From NCBI GenBank assembly GCA_031277855.1, contig JAITLO010000047.1, forward strand, positions 25,054 to 89,053: DNA of 64,000 bases, in the 5' to 3' direction. Made by a program: the position numbers and the translations under genes. A model generated the notes under the pieces. It made no database searches, was not told the origin of the DNA, and saw nothing but the letters and a program-made list of their open reading frames with translations. Source of the DNA: Acidovorax sp. (GTDB lineage Bacteria; Pseudomonadota; Gammaproteobacteria; Burkholderiales; Burkholderiaceae_C). How positions within the stretch are numbered: position 1 is the stretch's first letter; each line of letters starts with the position of its first letter. Shown piece by piece: positions 36,033 to 44,246 of this stretch.

Positions 36033-36950
36033 CTAGGTTTTGCTGGCGGGTACCGGCTGGGCCGCGCCCCGGGCGCGGAAGATGGAGGCAGCAATGCCGC
36101 AGATGACGATCAGCGCCATGCCGGTCCAGCCGGCAATGCCCAGTGCGTCACCAAACAGGAACAGGCTGTACAGGCTGGCAAACACAATGCCTGAATACTG
36201 CAGATTGGCGGCCACCAGGGTGGCGCGCTGGGTCTTGGCGCTGGAGTAGGCCTTGGTCAGCGTGATCTGCCCGCCAGCCGCCAGCACGCCCAGGGGGATC
36301 AGCCACAGGGCCTGCTGCCAGCCCGGCCAGGGAGACATGCCCATGAACAGCATGCCGCCCAGGCCCATCAGCGTGGAGCCCAGGCCAAAGTAGAAAACGG
36401 TGCGGCTTTCAGGCTCGCCAATGCGGGCCATGGCACTCAGCTGCATATAGGCCAGGGCCGAGAGCAGGCCCGAGCACAGGCCGATCAGCGCGGGCACGGT
36501 CTGGTCCTGGGCAAAGCTGGGCTGCAGCATCAGGACCACGCCGGTAAAGCCGATGGCAATGGTGATGACCAGGGGAATGTTCAGCGCCTGGCGCTGGCCC
36601 CGGTAGCCGGGGCGCAGCGTCCATGCCGCGCCCAGCAGCAAGATGACTGCAATCCACAGGCTGCTCATGTAGTTCAGCGTCATGGCGCTGGCCAGCGGAA
36701 TCTGGGTCAGGGCGTAGAACCAGCAGCCCATGGAGGTGACGCCGGTCAGGCTGCGCCAGGCGTGCATCAAGGGGTGGGCCGTCTTGAGGCTGACGCCCTG
36801 GGAGCGCGACATGGCCCAGAGAATGGCCATGCCCATCAGGCCACGGTAGAAGACGATTTCTGCCGTGTTGAAGCTCACCGACGCGTATTTGATGCACACC
36901 CCCATCGTCGCGAAGAGGAATGTACTCACCACCACCCACAGCACTTGCAT
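36033..36950 (-). CDS. DMT-superfamily transporter with two EamA domains
   Basis: 305 residues and ten predicted membrane helices in two EamA repeats. The first begins VVVSTFLFATMGVCIKYAS; the second starts near residue 150 with PALIGLCSGLLSALAYMQLS and has PLGVLAAGGQITLTKAYSS. Substrate unknown; relatives export amino acids or metabolites. The ATG at 36950 is preferred because the 30 extra upstream codons overlap the terminator of the next gene. Confidence 0.87.
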   Translation of the reverse strand: MQVLWVVVSTFLFATMGVCIKYASVSFNTAEIVFYRGLMGMAILWAMSRSQGVSLKTAHPLMHAWRSLTGVTSMGCWFYALTQIPLASAMTLNYMSSLWIAVILLLGAAWTLRPGYRGQRQALNIPLVITIAIGFTGVVLMLQPSFAQDQTVPALIGLCSGLLSALAYMQLSAMARIGEPESRTVFYFGLGSTLMGLGGMLFMGMSPWPGWQQALWLIPLGVLAAGGQITLTKAYSSAKTQRATLVAANLQYSGIVFASLYSLFLFGDALGIAGWTGMALIVICGIAASIFRARGAAQPVPASKT

Positions 36951-36983
36951 AGTTGAAGGGCCGCTGGCTGCGGCCTGCAGAAC

Positions 36984-37026
36984 GAAAAAAAGCTGCCGGC
37001 GCTTTTTTCCAAGCGCCGGCAGCTTT
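36984..37026 (-). terminator. Terminator of the Rieske oxygenase gene
   Basis: Perfect 16-bp stem (36989-37004 with 37011-37026), loop of 6 nt, followed in the minus-strand direction by a run of T. Very strong. It separates the oxygenase from the transporter gene downstream. Confidence 0.92.
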
Positions 37027-37045
37027 GCAAATGCTAACAAAAACC

Positions 37046-38185
37046 TCAGCCTTGGGGCACGTGCTCACCCATCGTGGATCGATACCACTCGTGGAAATGT
37101 TGCATGCCGTCTTCCATGGGGCTTTGGTAGGGGCCGACCTCGTTGTCGCCGCGCGCATACAAGGCCTTGCGGCCTGCGTCCATGCGCTCGCCGATCTCGT
37201 CGTCCTCGATGGCGGTTTCCATGTAGGCGGCTTTTTGGGCCTGCACGAACTCGGGCTCGAAGGCGGCGATTTCTTCGGGGTAGTAGAACTCCACCACGTT
37301 CATGGTCTGCGTCGGGCTGACGGGGTGCAGCGTGGACACGGTGAGCACATGCGGATACCACTCCACCATGATGTGGGGGTAGTAGGTCAGCCAGATGGCG
37401 CCGCGCTCAGGCAACGCACCGTTGCGGTACTGCAGCAGCACCTCGTGCCACTTCTTGTAGACCTCGGAGCCGGGCTGGCCAAAGCTGGGCGCCACGCCCA
37501 CGGTCTGCACCGAGTACTCTTTGGCAAATTCCCACTGCAGGTCATCGCAGGTGACGAAGTTGCCCAGGCCAGGGTGGAAGGGGCCGACGTGGTAGTCCTC
37601 CAGATAGACCTCGATAAAGGTCTTCCAGTTGTAGTTGCACTGGTGCATTTCCACGTGGCTGAGCACAAAGCCGTCAAAGCTCAGTTGCTCCTTGAGGCGC
37701 ATGCCGGCCAGGTCGGCATTCACGTCGCGGCCATTGGCCTCGAACAACATGCCGTTCCATTCCTGGAGTGGGTAGTTGTTCAGGTTCAGGCAGGGGTCGT
37801 GGCTGAAGTGCGGGGCACCCAGCAGCTCACCACTGGTGCTGTAGGTCCAGCGGTGCAGCGGGCAGACGATGTTGCCGCCGGCATGGCCCTTGCCCTCGGT
37901 CAGCAAATTGCCGCGGCCCTTGAGCATCACGGCCTGGCGGTGGCGGCAGATGTTGGAGATCAGCTCCACCTTGCCGTCGGCATTGCGCACCAGGGCACGG
38001 CCCTCGTTCTCCTGGGGCAGGGCGTAGTAGTCGCCCACCTCGGGCACAGAGATGGCGTGGCCCACATAACGTGGTCCCCGCTGGAAGATGCTTGCCATTT
38101 CGCGCTGGAACAGCGCTTCATCGAAATAGCTGGAAACTGGTAGTTGGCTGGCCGCCTGCTGCAGTTGAAGACTTAAATCAGACAT
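37046..38185 (-). CDS. Rieske-type aromatic-ring-hydroxylating oxygenase, alpha subunit
   Basis: 379 residues. The Rieske [2Fe-2S] ligands are C80/H82 and C108/H111 (ICRHR, CPLH). The catalytic domain holds the mononuclear iron histidines H199 and H204 in YLEDYHVGPFH. The residue three before H199, which links the two metal centres and is usually Asp, is Glu196 here, as reported for carnitine monooxygenase CntA. No ferredoxin, reductase or beta subunit gene is next to it. Substrate unknown; quaternary amines or aromatic acids are both possible. Own terminator downstream, so monocistronic. Confidence 0.88.
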   Translation of the reverse strand: MSDLSLQLQQAASQLPVSSYFDEALFQREMASIFQRGPRYVGHAISVPEVGDYYALPQENEGRALVRNADGKVELISNICRHRQAVMLKGRGNLLTEGKGHAGGNIVCPLHRWTYSTSGELLGAPHFSHDPCLNLNNYPLQEWNGMLFEANGRDVNADLAGMRLKEQLSFDGFVLSHVEMHQCNYNWKTFIEVYLEDYHVGPFHPGLGNFVTCDDLQWEFAKEYSVQTVGVAPSFGQPGSEVYKKWHEVLLQYRNGALPERGAIWLTYYPHIMVEWYPHVLTVSTLHPVSPTQTMNVVEFYYPEEIAAFEPEFVQAQKAAYMETAIEDDEIGERMDAGRKALYARGDNEVGPYQSPMEDGMQHFHEWYRSTMGEHVPQG

Positions 38186-38531
38186 GGGTGACCTGACCTA
38201 AAGACTCCCCACGGGAGGGTGCGCGTGCGCACGCAATGAAAACAAAAACCGGCCATGGGCTGGCACAGGGCGGGAGACAGACTGCAAAGTGTTTTCACAG
38301 CGTCCGCCTAGCTGCACAGGCAGTGGGCCGGTTCGACAGGAATGGGATTGTAGGCGGTGGGGTTATTTCCGTCTCCCATGTATGTGTATTTGAATTTTTC
38401 GTTCTGGCACGCCTGTGGTGCGGGTCTTGCTGAGTGTGGCCAAGCACGGGCTTGCTGCATGCACGCTTGCTAATGATTCGCCGCAGGTACAAGGCCTAGA
38501 ATCCTGGGTTTTCTTCTCATCGAGAGCAGTC
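38186..38531. promoter_or_regulatory. Divergent region between Rieske oxygenase gene and xseB
   Basis: 346 bp without a supported gene. It must hold the promoters for both sides. Seen: a short hairpin CTCCC/GGGAG near 38207-38218, a 12-bp palindrome GCGTGCGCACGC near 38223-38234, and a -10-like TAGAAT at 38497-38502 before xseB, without a -35 at fitting distance. Confidence 0.35.
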
Positions 38532-38777
38532 ATGCCCAAAAAGGCCTCCGCGCCCCCCGATCCCATTGAGACGCCCGAGAGCTATGAGGCGGCCGTGGCC
38601 GAGCTGGAGCAACTGGCCCAGCGCATGGAGTCGGGCCAGCTGCCGCTGAACGACATGCTCACCGGCTACCGCCGTGCCTCCGTGCTGCTGGCCTATTGCC
38701 GCGAGCAGCTGGACGTGGTGGAAGCACAGATCAAAGTATTAGATGGCGAGACCCTGAAGAAATGGGCCCAGGAGTGA
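38532..38777 (+). CDS. xseB: Exodeoxyribonuclease VII small subunit
   Basis: 81 residues. XseB binds several copies to one XseA to form exonuclease VII, which degrades single-stranded DNA. The conserved region ESYEAAVAELEQLAQRMESG (about 16-35) and the helix hairpin to LLAYCREQLDVVEAQI are clear. ATG 38532 gives the family length. Its stop overlaps the ispA start by 1 bp (TGATG). xseB-ispA-dxs is a conserved operon in proteobacteria. Confidence 0.95.
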   Translation: MPKKASAPPDPIETPESYEAAVAELEQLAQRMESGQLPLNDMLTGYRRASVLLAYCREQLDVVEAQIKVLDGETLKKWAQE

Positions 38778-39694
38778 TGCAAGCAATGAGTGAGGACGCG
38801 AAGCAGCAGGCATTCGATCTGCAGACCTGGAACCAGGTGCAGTTGCAGGCGATGGAACAGGCGCTGTCGGCCTGGGTGGGCGTGGATGCGCCCGCAGGCC
38901 TGGGCGAGGCCATGCGCTACGCCGTGCTGGATGGCGGTAAGCGCCTGCGCCCGCTGCTGGTGCTGGCCGCTTGCGAGGCGGTGCACGGCAATGCCGAGGC
39001 TGCGCTGCGCGCCGGCTGCGCGGTGGAGCTGATCCACGCCTATTCGCTGGTGCACGACGACATGCCCTGCATGGACAACGATGTGCTGCGCCGGGGCAAG
39101 CCCACGGTGCATGTGGCTTTTGGCGAGGCCCGGGCCCTGTTGGCCGGCGACGCGCTGCAGGCCCTGGCCTTTGAGCTGCTCACCCCCGAGGGCGATGCCG
39201 TGCCTGCAGCCATGCAGGCCCAGCTGTGCCGCCTGCTGGGCCGCGCCGCTGGCTCGCAAGGCATGGCCGGCGGCCAGGCCATAGACCTGGCCAGCGTGGG
39301 CCTGCCTTTGAGTGAAGACCAGTTGCGCCATATGCACCGCCTGAAAACCGGAGCCCTGCTGGAAGGCAGCGTGATGATGGGTGCCGCCTGCGGCCACGCC
39401 GATGCGACAGCACTGCAGGCCTTGCAGCGCTATGGTGCGGCCCTGGGCCTGGCCTTTCAGGTCGTGGACGATGTGCTGGACGTGGTGGCCGACTCCGCAA
39501 CGCTGGGCAAGACCGCGGGCAAGGATGCCGCCAATGACAAGCCCACCTATGTCTCCTTGATGGGTTTGGACGGTGCCCGTGCCCATGCTGGCGCTTTGCT
39601 GCAAGAATCTCTGGCTGCGCTGACGTGCAGCGGCCTGGAAAACACCCAGGCTCTGCGCGCGCTGGCACATATGGTGGTGGATCGCTCGCACTGA
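38777..39694 (+). CDS. ispA: Farnesyl/geranyl diphosphate synthase
   Basis: 305-residue trans-prenyltransferase that condenses isopentenyl diphosphate with dimethylallyl or geranyl diphosphate in the cytoplasm. First Asp-rich motif HDDMPCMDND near residue 93, second DDVLD near 231; GGKRLRPLLVLAACE and KTGALLEGSVMMGA also match. Start: ATG 38777 overlaps the xseB stop; ATG 38786 is an alternative with better spacing from AGGAG (38770-38774). Feeds from the dxs pathway encoded next door. Confidence 0.95.
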   Translation: MQAMSEDAKQQAFDLQTWNQVQLQAMEQALSAWVGVDAPAGLGEAMRYAVLDGGKRLRPLLVLAACEAVHGNAEAALRAGCAVELIHAYSLVHDDMPCMDNDVLRRGKPTVHVAFGEARALLAGDALQALAFELLTPEGDAVPAAMQAQLCRLLGRAAGSQGMAGGQAIDLASVGLPLSEDQLRHMHRLKTGALLEGSVMMGAACGHADATALQALQRYGAALGLAFQVVDDVLDVVADSATLGKTAGKDAANDKPTYVSLMGLDGARAHAGALLQESLAALTCSGLENTQALRALAHMVVDRSH

Positions 39695-39805
39695 GTGCAG
39701 TGCAGGCCCGAGGCTGCACCGACCGCCGCCGCCAGTCCCCACATTGATGAAAACCGCCGCTTTTGCAGACCCAGTCTGCAGGAGTAGCTCCCAAAAAAAT
39801 AGCCG

Positions 39806-41674
39806 ATGACCACCAACGCCTACCCCCTGCTACAGAAAGTGAATGCGCCGGCCGACCTGCGCGCCCTGTCCCGTGGCGATCTGAAGGCGCTGGCCCAGGA
39901 GCTGCGTGCCTATGTGCTGGACAGCGTCTCCAAAACCGGCGGCCACCTCAGCTCCAACCTGGGCACGGTGGAACTCACCGTGGCCCTGCACCGCGTGTTC
40001 GACACGCCCTATGACCGCATCGTCTGGGACGTGGGCCACCAGACCTATCCGCACAAAATCCTGACGGGCCGCCGTGATCGCATGGGCTCGCTGCGCCAGT
40101 TTGGCGGGCTGTCGGGCTTTCCGCTGCGCAGCGAAAGCGAGTACGACGCCTTTGGCACCGCGCACTCTTCCACCAGCATTTCTGCGGCCCTTGGCATGGC
40201 CATGGCGGCCAAGCAAAAGGGCGAAAGCCGCCGTGCGATTGCCGTGATCGGCGACGGCGCCATGACGGCAGGCATGGCCTTTGAGGCGCTGAACAACGGC
40301 GGCGTGGCCGATGCCAATCTGCTGGTCATACTCAACGACAACGATATGAGCATCAGCCCGCCCGTGGGCGCGCTGAACCGCTACCTGGCCCAGCTCATGA
40401 GCGGCCAGTTCTACGCCAAGGCCCGCGACGTGGGCAAGAGCGTGCTCAAGCAGGTGCCGCCGCTGCTGGAGCTGGCTAAGCGCCTGGAGCAGCAGGCCAA
40501 GGGCATGGTGGTGCCGGCCACCATGTTTGAGCAGTTCGGCTTCAACTACATAGGCCCCATCGACGGCCATGACCTGGACTCGCTGATCCCCACGCTGGAG
40601 AACATCAAAAGCCTCAAGGGCCCGCAGTTTCTGCATGTGGTCACCAAAAAAGGCCAGGGCTACAAGCTGGCCGAGGCCGACCCCGTTGCCTACCACGGCC
40701 CCGGCAAATTCGACCCGGCCGTGGGCCTGGTCAAGCCCGCGACCCCGCCCAAGCAGACCTTTACCCAGGTGTTTGGCCACTGGCTGTGTGATATGGCCGC
40801 CAAGGACCAGCGCCTGGTGGGCATTACCCCGGCCATGCGCGAAGGCTCGGGCATGGTGGAGTTCCACCAGCGCTTTCCCGGCCGCTATCACGATGTGGGC
40901 ATTGCCGAGCAGCACGCCGTGACCTTTGCCGGCGGCATGGCCTGTGAAGGGCTGAAGCCTGTGGTGGCCATCTATTCCACCTTCTTGCAGCGCGCCTATG
41001 ACCAACTGATCCACGACGTGGCGTTGCAAAACCTGCCCGTGGTGTTTGCCCTGGACCGCGCCGGCCTGGTGGGCGCCGATGGCGCGACCCACGCCGGCAA
41101 TTACGACATCGCCTTTGTGCGCTGCATCCCGAACATGAGCATGGCCTGCCCGGCCGACGAGCGCGAAACCCGCCAACTGCTCTCTACCGCCTATGAGCAA
41201 AATCACCCCGTCTGCGTGCGCTACCCGCGCGGCGCCGGTGTGGGCGTGGAGCCGCTGCAAAGCCTGGAAGGCCTGCCCTTCGGCAAGGGCGAAATCCGCC
41301 GTGAATCTGCCAGCAAGAAGATTGCCATCCTGGCCTTCGGTACGCTGCTCTACCCGGCGCTGCAAGCCGCCGAGGCCCTGGATGCGACGGTGGTGAATAT
41401 GCGCTGGGCCAAGCCCCTGGACGAGGCCTTGCTGCTGCAGGTGGCGGCCGAGCACGAGGCCATCGTCACCGTGGAAGACGGCTGCACCATGGGCGGCGCC
41501 GGATCCGCCGTGGGCGAAGCCCTGGCCGCCGCCGGTCTGGCCAAGCCCCTGCTGCATCTGGGCCTGCCAGACCAGTTCATCGAACATGGCGACCCGGTCA
41601 AGCTCCTGGCCCTGCAGGGGCTGGATGCTGCGGGGATAGAGCGCTCTATTTGGGAGCGGTTTGTGCAAGGGTGA
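39806..41674 (+). CDS. dxs: 1-deoxy-D-xylulose-5-phosphate synthase
   Basis: 622-residue thiamine-diphosphate enzyme that makes DXP from pyruvate and glyceraldehyde 3-phosphate, the entry step of the MEP isoprenoid pathway. ThDP site VIGDGAMTAGMAFEALNN near 147-165; catalytic glutamate in GIAEQHAVTFAGG near 365; transketolase C-terminal domain from about 490. HQTYPHKILTGRRDRM and the histidine in GTAHSSTSISAALG are conserved. Follows ispA after 111 bp; a strong terminator ends the operon. Confidence 0.97.
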   Translation: MTTNAYPLLQKVNAPADLRALSRGDLKALAQELRAYVLDSVSKTGGHLSSNLGTVELTVALHRVFDTPYDRIVWDVGHQTYPHKILTGRRDRMGSLRQFGGLSGFPLRSESEYDAFGTAHSSTSISAALGMAMAAKQKGESRRAIAVIGDGAMTAGMAFEALNNGGVADANLLVILNDNDMSISPPVGALNRYLAQLMSGQFYAKARDVGKSVLKQVPPLLELAKRLEQQAKGMVVPATMFEQFGFNYIGPIDGHDLDSLIPTLENIKSLKGPQFLHVVTKKGQGYKLAEADPVAYHGPGKFDPAVGLVKPATPPKQTFTQVFGHWLCDMAAKDQRLVGITPAMREGSGMVEFHQRFPGRYHDVGIAEQHAVTFAGGMACEGLKPVVAIYSTFLQRAYDQLIHDVALQNLPVVFALDRAGLVGADGATHAGNYDIAFVRCIPNMSMACPADERETRQLLSTAYEQNHPVCVRYPRGAGVGVEPLQSLEGLPFGKGEIRRESASKKIAILAFGTLLYPALQAAEALDATVVNMRWAKPLDEALLLQVAAEHEAIVTVEDGCTMGGAGSAVGEALAAAGLAKPLLHLGLPDQFIEHGDPVKLLALQGLDAAGIERSIWERFVQG

Positions 41675-41706
41675 GGCAGGCTTTCAAGCAGTTTCTCGTA
41701 CCTTTT

Positions 41707-41745
41707 AAAAAGCCCTCATCCTGTTTGCAGGATGAGGGCTTTTTT
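41707..41745. terminator. Bidirectional terminator between dxs and the secretion island
   Basis: Stem AAAAAGCCCTCATCCTG (41707-41723) with loop TTTG and its complement (41728-41744), A run on one side and T run on the other. Can end dxs from the left and the immunity gene from the right. Confidence 0.93.
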
Positions 41746-41779
41746 GTGAATGTGTGGCGGATTGACGAACTCTCGCTCG

Positions 41780-41917
41780 CTGTCTTGATATTCGACAGGT
41801 GCAGCATGATCAGCACGTGATGTCTGCCATCGCGTTCGCTTTTGACCTCGCCCGCTGCCAGCCTGATCTTTCCCTGGGCCACCACTTCCACGCTTTCACA
41901 CCGTTGCCGCTGCCGGT
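41780..41917 (-). pseudogene. vgrG 3'-end remnant 2
   Basis: In the minus-strand frame this stretch reads EVVAQGKIRLAAGEVKSERD and later HLSNIKT, which aligns with VEVLAQGKIRLAAGEVSIEL and GLLDIKG in the intact VgrG. 37 consecutive bases (41843-41879) are identical to 46321-46357 inside vgrG. No start, no complete domain. It lies downstream of the second immunity gene, and shares its flank with remnant 1. Confidence 0.75.
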
Positions 41918-42430
41918 GCGTGGTGTTTGATATAGCCAGAAGTGCCCATGCGGCATGCGTGGGCAGCTCCTGTTTTTAAAGCTTGGGTGCTGACTGGTCT
42001 GCATCCCACAACCAGAACGTTTGGCCATAGGCACTGCCCTCGATCACCGGCATGAGATCACCAGCTTTGAAGTAGCCGCGACTGTTAGACAGGGCCAAGG
42101 TGTACCACCAGCCGGCTTGGGGACAAGGTTGACCGCCAGGGGTACTTCGGTCTACCCATCCTGAGTTTGCAGCGCCTAGCTTGAGTTTTTCCAGTGAATG
42201 GTTTTTCCTTGCCCAGTCGGCCAAATCCTTGGGGTAGAGAATATGGTCACGGAAACTGCTGTCATCTATTCCGTGGATAACACATACGGCAGCGGCTTCA
42301 AAAGACCAGTAACCGTAATAAGGCATATATTCACCTTCTACAGCATGCAAATGACCATCATGCCAAGGTGCTCCTTCAAAGCTTTTATACCAGCCATCCA
42401 GATACTCTTTTATCTTGGCGCTGGCATCAC
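41843..42430 (-). repeat. Direct repeat, copy B: vgrG-tail remnant plus immunity gene 3' half
   Basis: About 590 bp that match 43039-43635 in the same orientation with high identity, including long unbroken runs (for example 42241-42311). The repeat covers the remnant, the intergenic spacer with CAGGAGCTGCCCA on the minus strand, and the last 140-150 codons of the immunity gene. Unit spacing is 1196 bp at the remnant end. Confidence 0.85.
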
Positions 42431-43025
42431 CTCGCGTTTCTGCAGTCCAGAAGGCATCGATCAGAGGATCGTATGGCTTAGCGTGATAAAAATCAGTATT
42501 GTCTCGAGGGTCAGGCACAGCGGGAGCCAGAAGCGATTCAAATAGCAAATCGGTTCCTCGTTCATTGTGCATCCATTGTGCAATCTTTCGTAGTGCATCA
42601 CCATTGCCAAGTAAAACCCCCAAGCTCACAATATCTATTGCAAGTTGGTAATGGTAAAGATCCTCAAACTCCAATGGAGTCATATCAAGTCGAAGATTTT
42701 CTTTACGTTTATTCGCCAGCCATTTTGAGTATTCATGATCGGCATTATTCCATTCACCAAGAGCTTGGAGGGTATCAGTATAAAGTGGCTTAAGTTCTTC
42801 AATAGAACAACCTGCGGTGTAGTGAAGTTTGAGAAGGTCAAGCTTGTCTTTGAAAATTCCGCCCTCTCCAAAGGGGTCGAGATCACCAGCAGATTTACGC
42901 TCCTGAATGGCTTTCGTTGTCTCTCCCATAAGAAAGGAAAGAGCTTTAAGATTCAGTGCAAAATATTCTTGACTCAGAAATTTTTGCCTGCGTTTAGTAT
43001 GAAATTCTTTGGAATTTAAAATCAT
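41976..43025 (-). CDS. PoNi-like immunity protein 2 (DUF1910/DUF1911)
   Basis: 349 residues. The N-terminal helical part (FKDKLDLLKLHYTAGCSIEE near residues 58-77, EFEDLYHYQLAIDIVSLGVL near 119-138) fits DUF1910, and the following part with YYGYWSFEAAAVCVIHGIDD fits DUF1911. These are the domains of PoNi proteins, which neutralise PoNe DNase effectors. A Trp-rich C-terminal module (GGQPCPQAGWWYTLA, then YFKAGDLMP) is appended. No effector gene is directly upstream; a vgrG-tail remnant ends at its start codon, so it looks like an orphan left from an earlier effector. More AT-rich than the core genes. ATG 43025. Confidence 0.82.
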   Translation of the reverse strand: MILNSKEFHTKRRQKFLSQEYFALNLKALSFLMGETTKAIQERKSAGDLDPFGEGGIFKDKLDLLKLHYTAGCSIEELKPLYTDTLQALGEWNNADHEYSKWLANKRKENLRLDMTPLEFEDLYHYQLAIDIVSLGVLLGNGDALRKIAQWMHNERGTDLLFESLLAPAVPDPRDNTDFYHAKPYDPLIDAFWTAETRGDASAKIKEYLDGWYKSFEGAPWHDGHLHAVEGEYMPYYGYWSFEAAAVCVIHGIDDSSFRDHILYPKDLADWARKNHSLEKLKLGAANSGWVDRSTPGGQPCPQAGWWYTLALSNSRGYFKAGDLMPVIEGSAYGQTFWLWDADQSAPKL

Positions 43026-43115
43026 GAGAGTTCGATGCTGACCTCGCCCGCTGCCAGAGTGATCTTTCCCTAGGCCAGGATTTCTACGCTTTCACACCGT
43101 TGCCGCTGCTGGCGA
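43025..43115 (-). pseudogene. vgrG 3'-end remnant 1
   Basis: Minus-strand frame reads VEILA, a TAG stop, then GKITLAAGEVSIELS and a stop that overlaps the next gene's start. It matches VEVLAQGKIRLAAGEVSIEL of the intact VgrG (around residue 832). Decayed piece of a former vgrG end, now lying between the two immunity genes. Confidence 0.75.
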
Positions 43116-43635
43116 TGATGCTTGATAGAGCCCTCAGCGCCCATGCAGCATGCATGGGCAGCTCCTGTTTCTAAAGCTTGGGGGCTGACTGGTCTGCCTC
43201 CCACAGCCAGAATGTTTGGCCATAGGCACTGCCCTCAATCACCGGCATCAGCTCACCTGCCTTGAAATAACGGCGGCTATTGGACTGGGCCAGGGTATGC
43301 CACCAGCCGGTTTGGGGGCAGGGCTGGCCTCCGGGAGTGCGTCGGGGGCTTCGGTCTGCCCTTCCTGAACTTGCAGCGCCTGGCTTAAGATGTTCTAGTG
43401 AATGGTTTTGCCTTGCCCAGTCGGCTAAATCCTTGGGGTAGAGGATATGGTCACGGAAACTGCTGTCATCTATTCCGTGGATAACACATACGGCAGCGGC
43501 TTCAAAAGACCAGTAGCCGTAATAAGGCATGTATTCACCTTCTACGGCATGTAAATGGCCGTTATGCCAAGGTGCTCCTTCAAAGCTTTTATACCAGCTA
43601 TCCAGATATTCTTTCACTTTGGTGCTGGCTTCGGC
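43039..43635 (-). repeat. Direct repeat, copy A: vgrG-tail remnant plus immunity gene 3' half
   Basis: Partner of 41843-42430. Similarity stops sharply about 450 bp into the immunity gene; beyond that the two genes are still related but far more diverged. Such a boundary points to recombination or gene conversion rather than even divergence. Confidence 0.85.
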
Positions 43636-44223
43636 TGGATTTTTTAGTGCATAAATAGCATCAATCAATGGATCATAAGGACTAGAGTGAAAATACTCAG
43701 TGGTATCGCTTGGTTGAGAAGAAGCTGAATCAATCAGGAAGTCATAGAGAATATCGGTATTTCGATAACGCTGAATCCAGAGGGAAATTTTTCGTAGTGC
43801 ATCACCGTCCCCTAGTAGTACACCTAGGCTCACCACATCCAATGTGAGTTGAAAGTGATAAAGGTCCTCGAATTCCAATGGGGTACCATCATTCCGCAAG
43901 TCCTCACCAGACTCTATAGCCAGTGCTTGGATGTATTCGCGGTAAGCATCATGCCATTCGCCAAGCGATTTTATTAAATCTGTATAAAATATATGAATTT
44001 TCTTAATAGAACAGCCTGCAGTGTAGTGAAGCTTTAGAAGCTTTAACTTATCCTTAAAAACTCCTCCAGCACTCGAAGAATCTGGCTCTTTATTAAGCTT
44101 GCTCTCACTCATTGATTCTGCTAGTGTATCCATTAGCAGTTTCAAAAAAGCTTGATTCAACTGATAATATCGCAAAGTTAAAAACTTCTGCCTGCGATTT
44201 TTACGAAAATCTTCAGTATTCAT
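43171..44223 (-). CDS. PoNi-like immunity protein 1 (DUF1910/DUF1911), cognate of the effector
   Basis: 350 residues, begins 23 bp after the effector stop, so it is the likely cognate immunity protein. Helical N-terminal part with FKDKLKLLKLHYTAGCSIKK and EFEDLYHFQLTLDVVSLGVL (DUF1910), then YYGYWSFEAAAVCVIHGIDD (DUF1911) and the same Trp-rich C-terminal module as immunity protein 2 (CPQTGWWHTLAQ). The last 145 residues are almost identical between the two, while the first 205 differ at many sites, so specificity probably lies in the N-terminal half. The 5' part is strikingly AT-rich (43900-44230). Confidence 0.85.
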   Translation of the reverse strand: MNTEDFRKNRRQKFLTLRYYQLNQAFLKLLMDTLAESMSESKLNKEPDSSSAGGVFKDKLKLLKLHYTAGCSIKKIHIFYTDLIKSLGEWHDAYREYIQALAIESGEDLRNDGTPLEFEDLYHFQLTLDVVSLGVLLGDGDALRKISLWIQRYRNTDILYDFLIDSASSQPSDTTEYFHSSPYDPLIDAIYALKNPAEASTKVKEYLDSWYKSFEGAPWHNGHLHAVEGEYMPYYGYWSFEAAAVCVIHGIDDSSFRDHILYPKDLADWARQNHSLEHLKPGAASSGRADRSPRRTPGGQPCPQTGWWHTLAQSNSRRYFKAGELMPVIEGSAYGQTFWLWEADQSAPKL

Positions 44224-44246
44224 AGCATTTAGTTATTTAATTTTGA

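Noticed and set aside
35780..36094. N-terminal extension of the sulfurtransferase by 105 residues
   Set aside because: No signal peptide or domain; overlaps the end of the next gene. The ATG at 35779 gives the normal family length.
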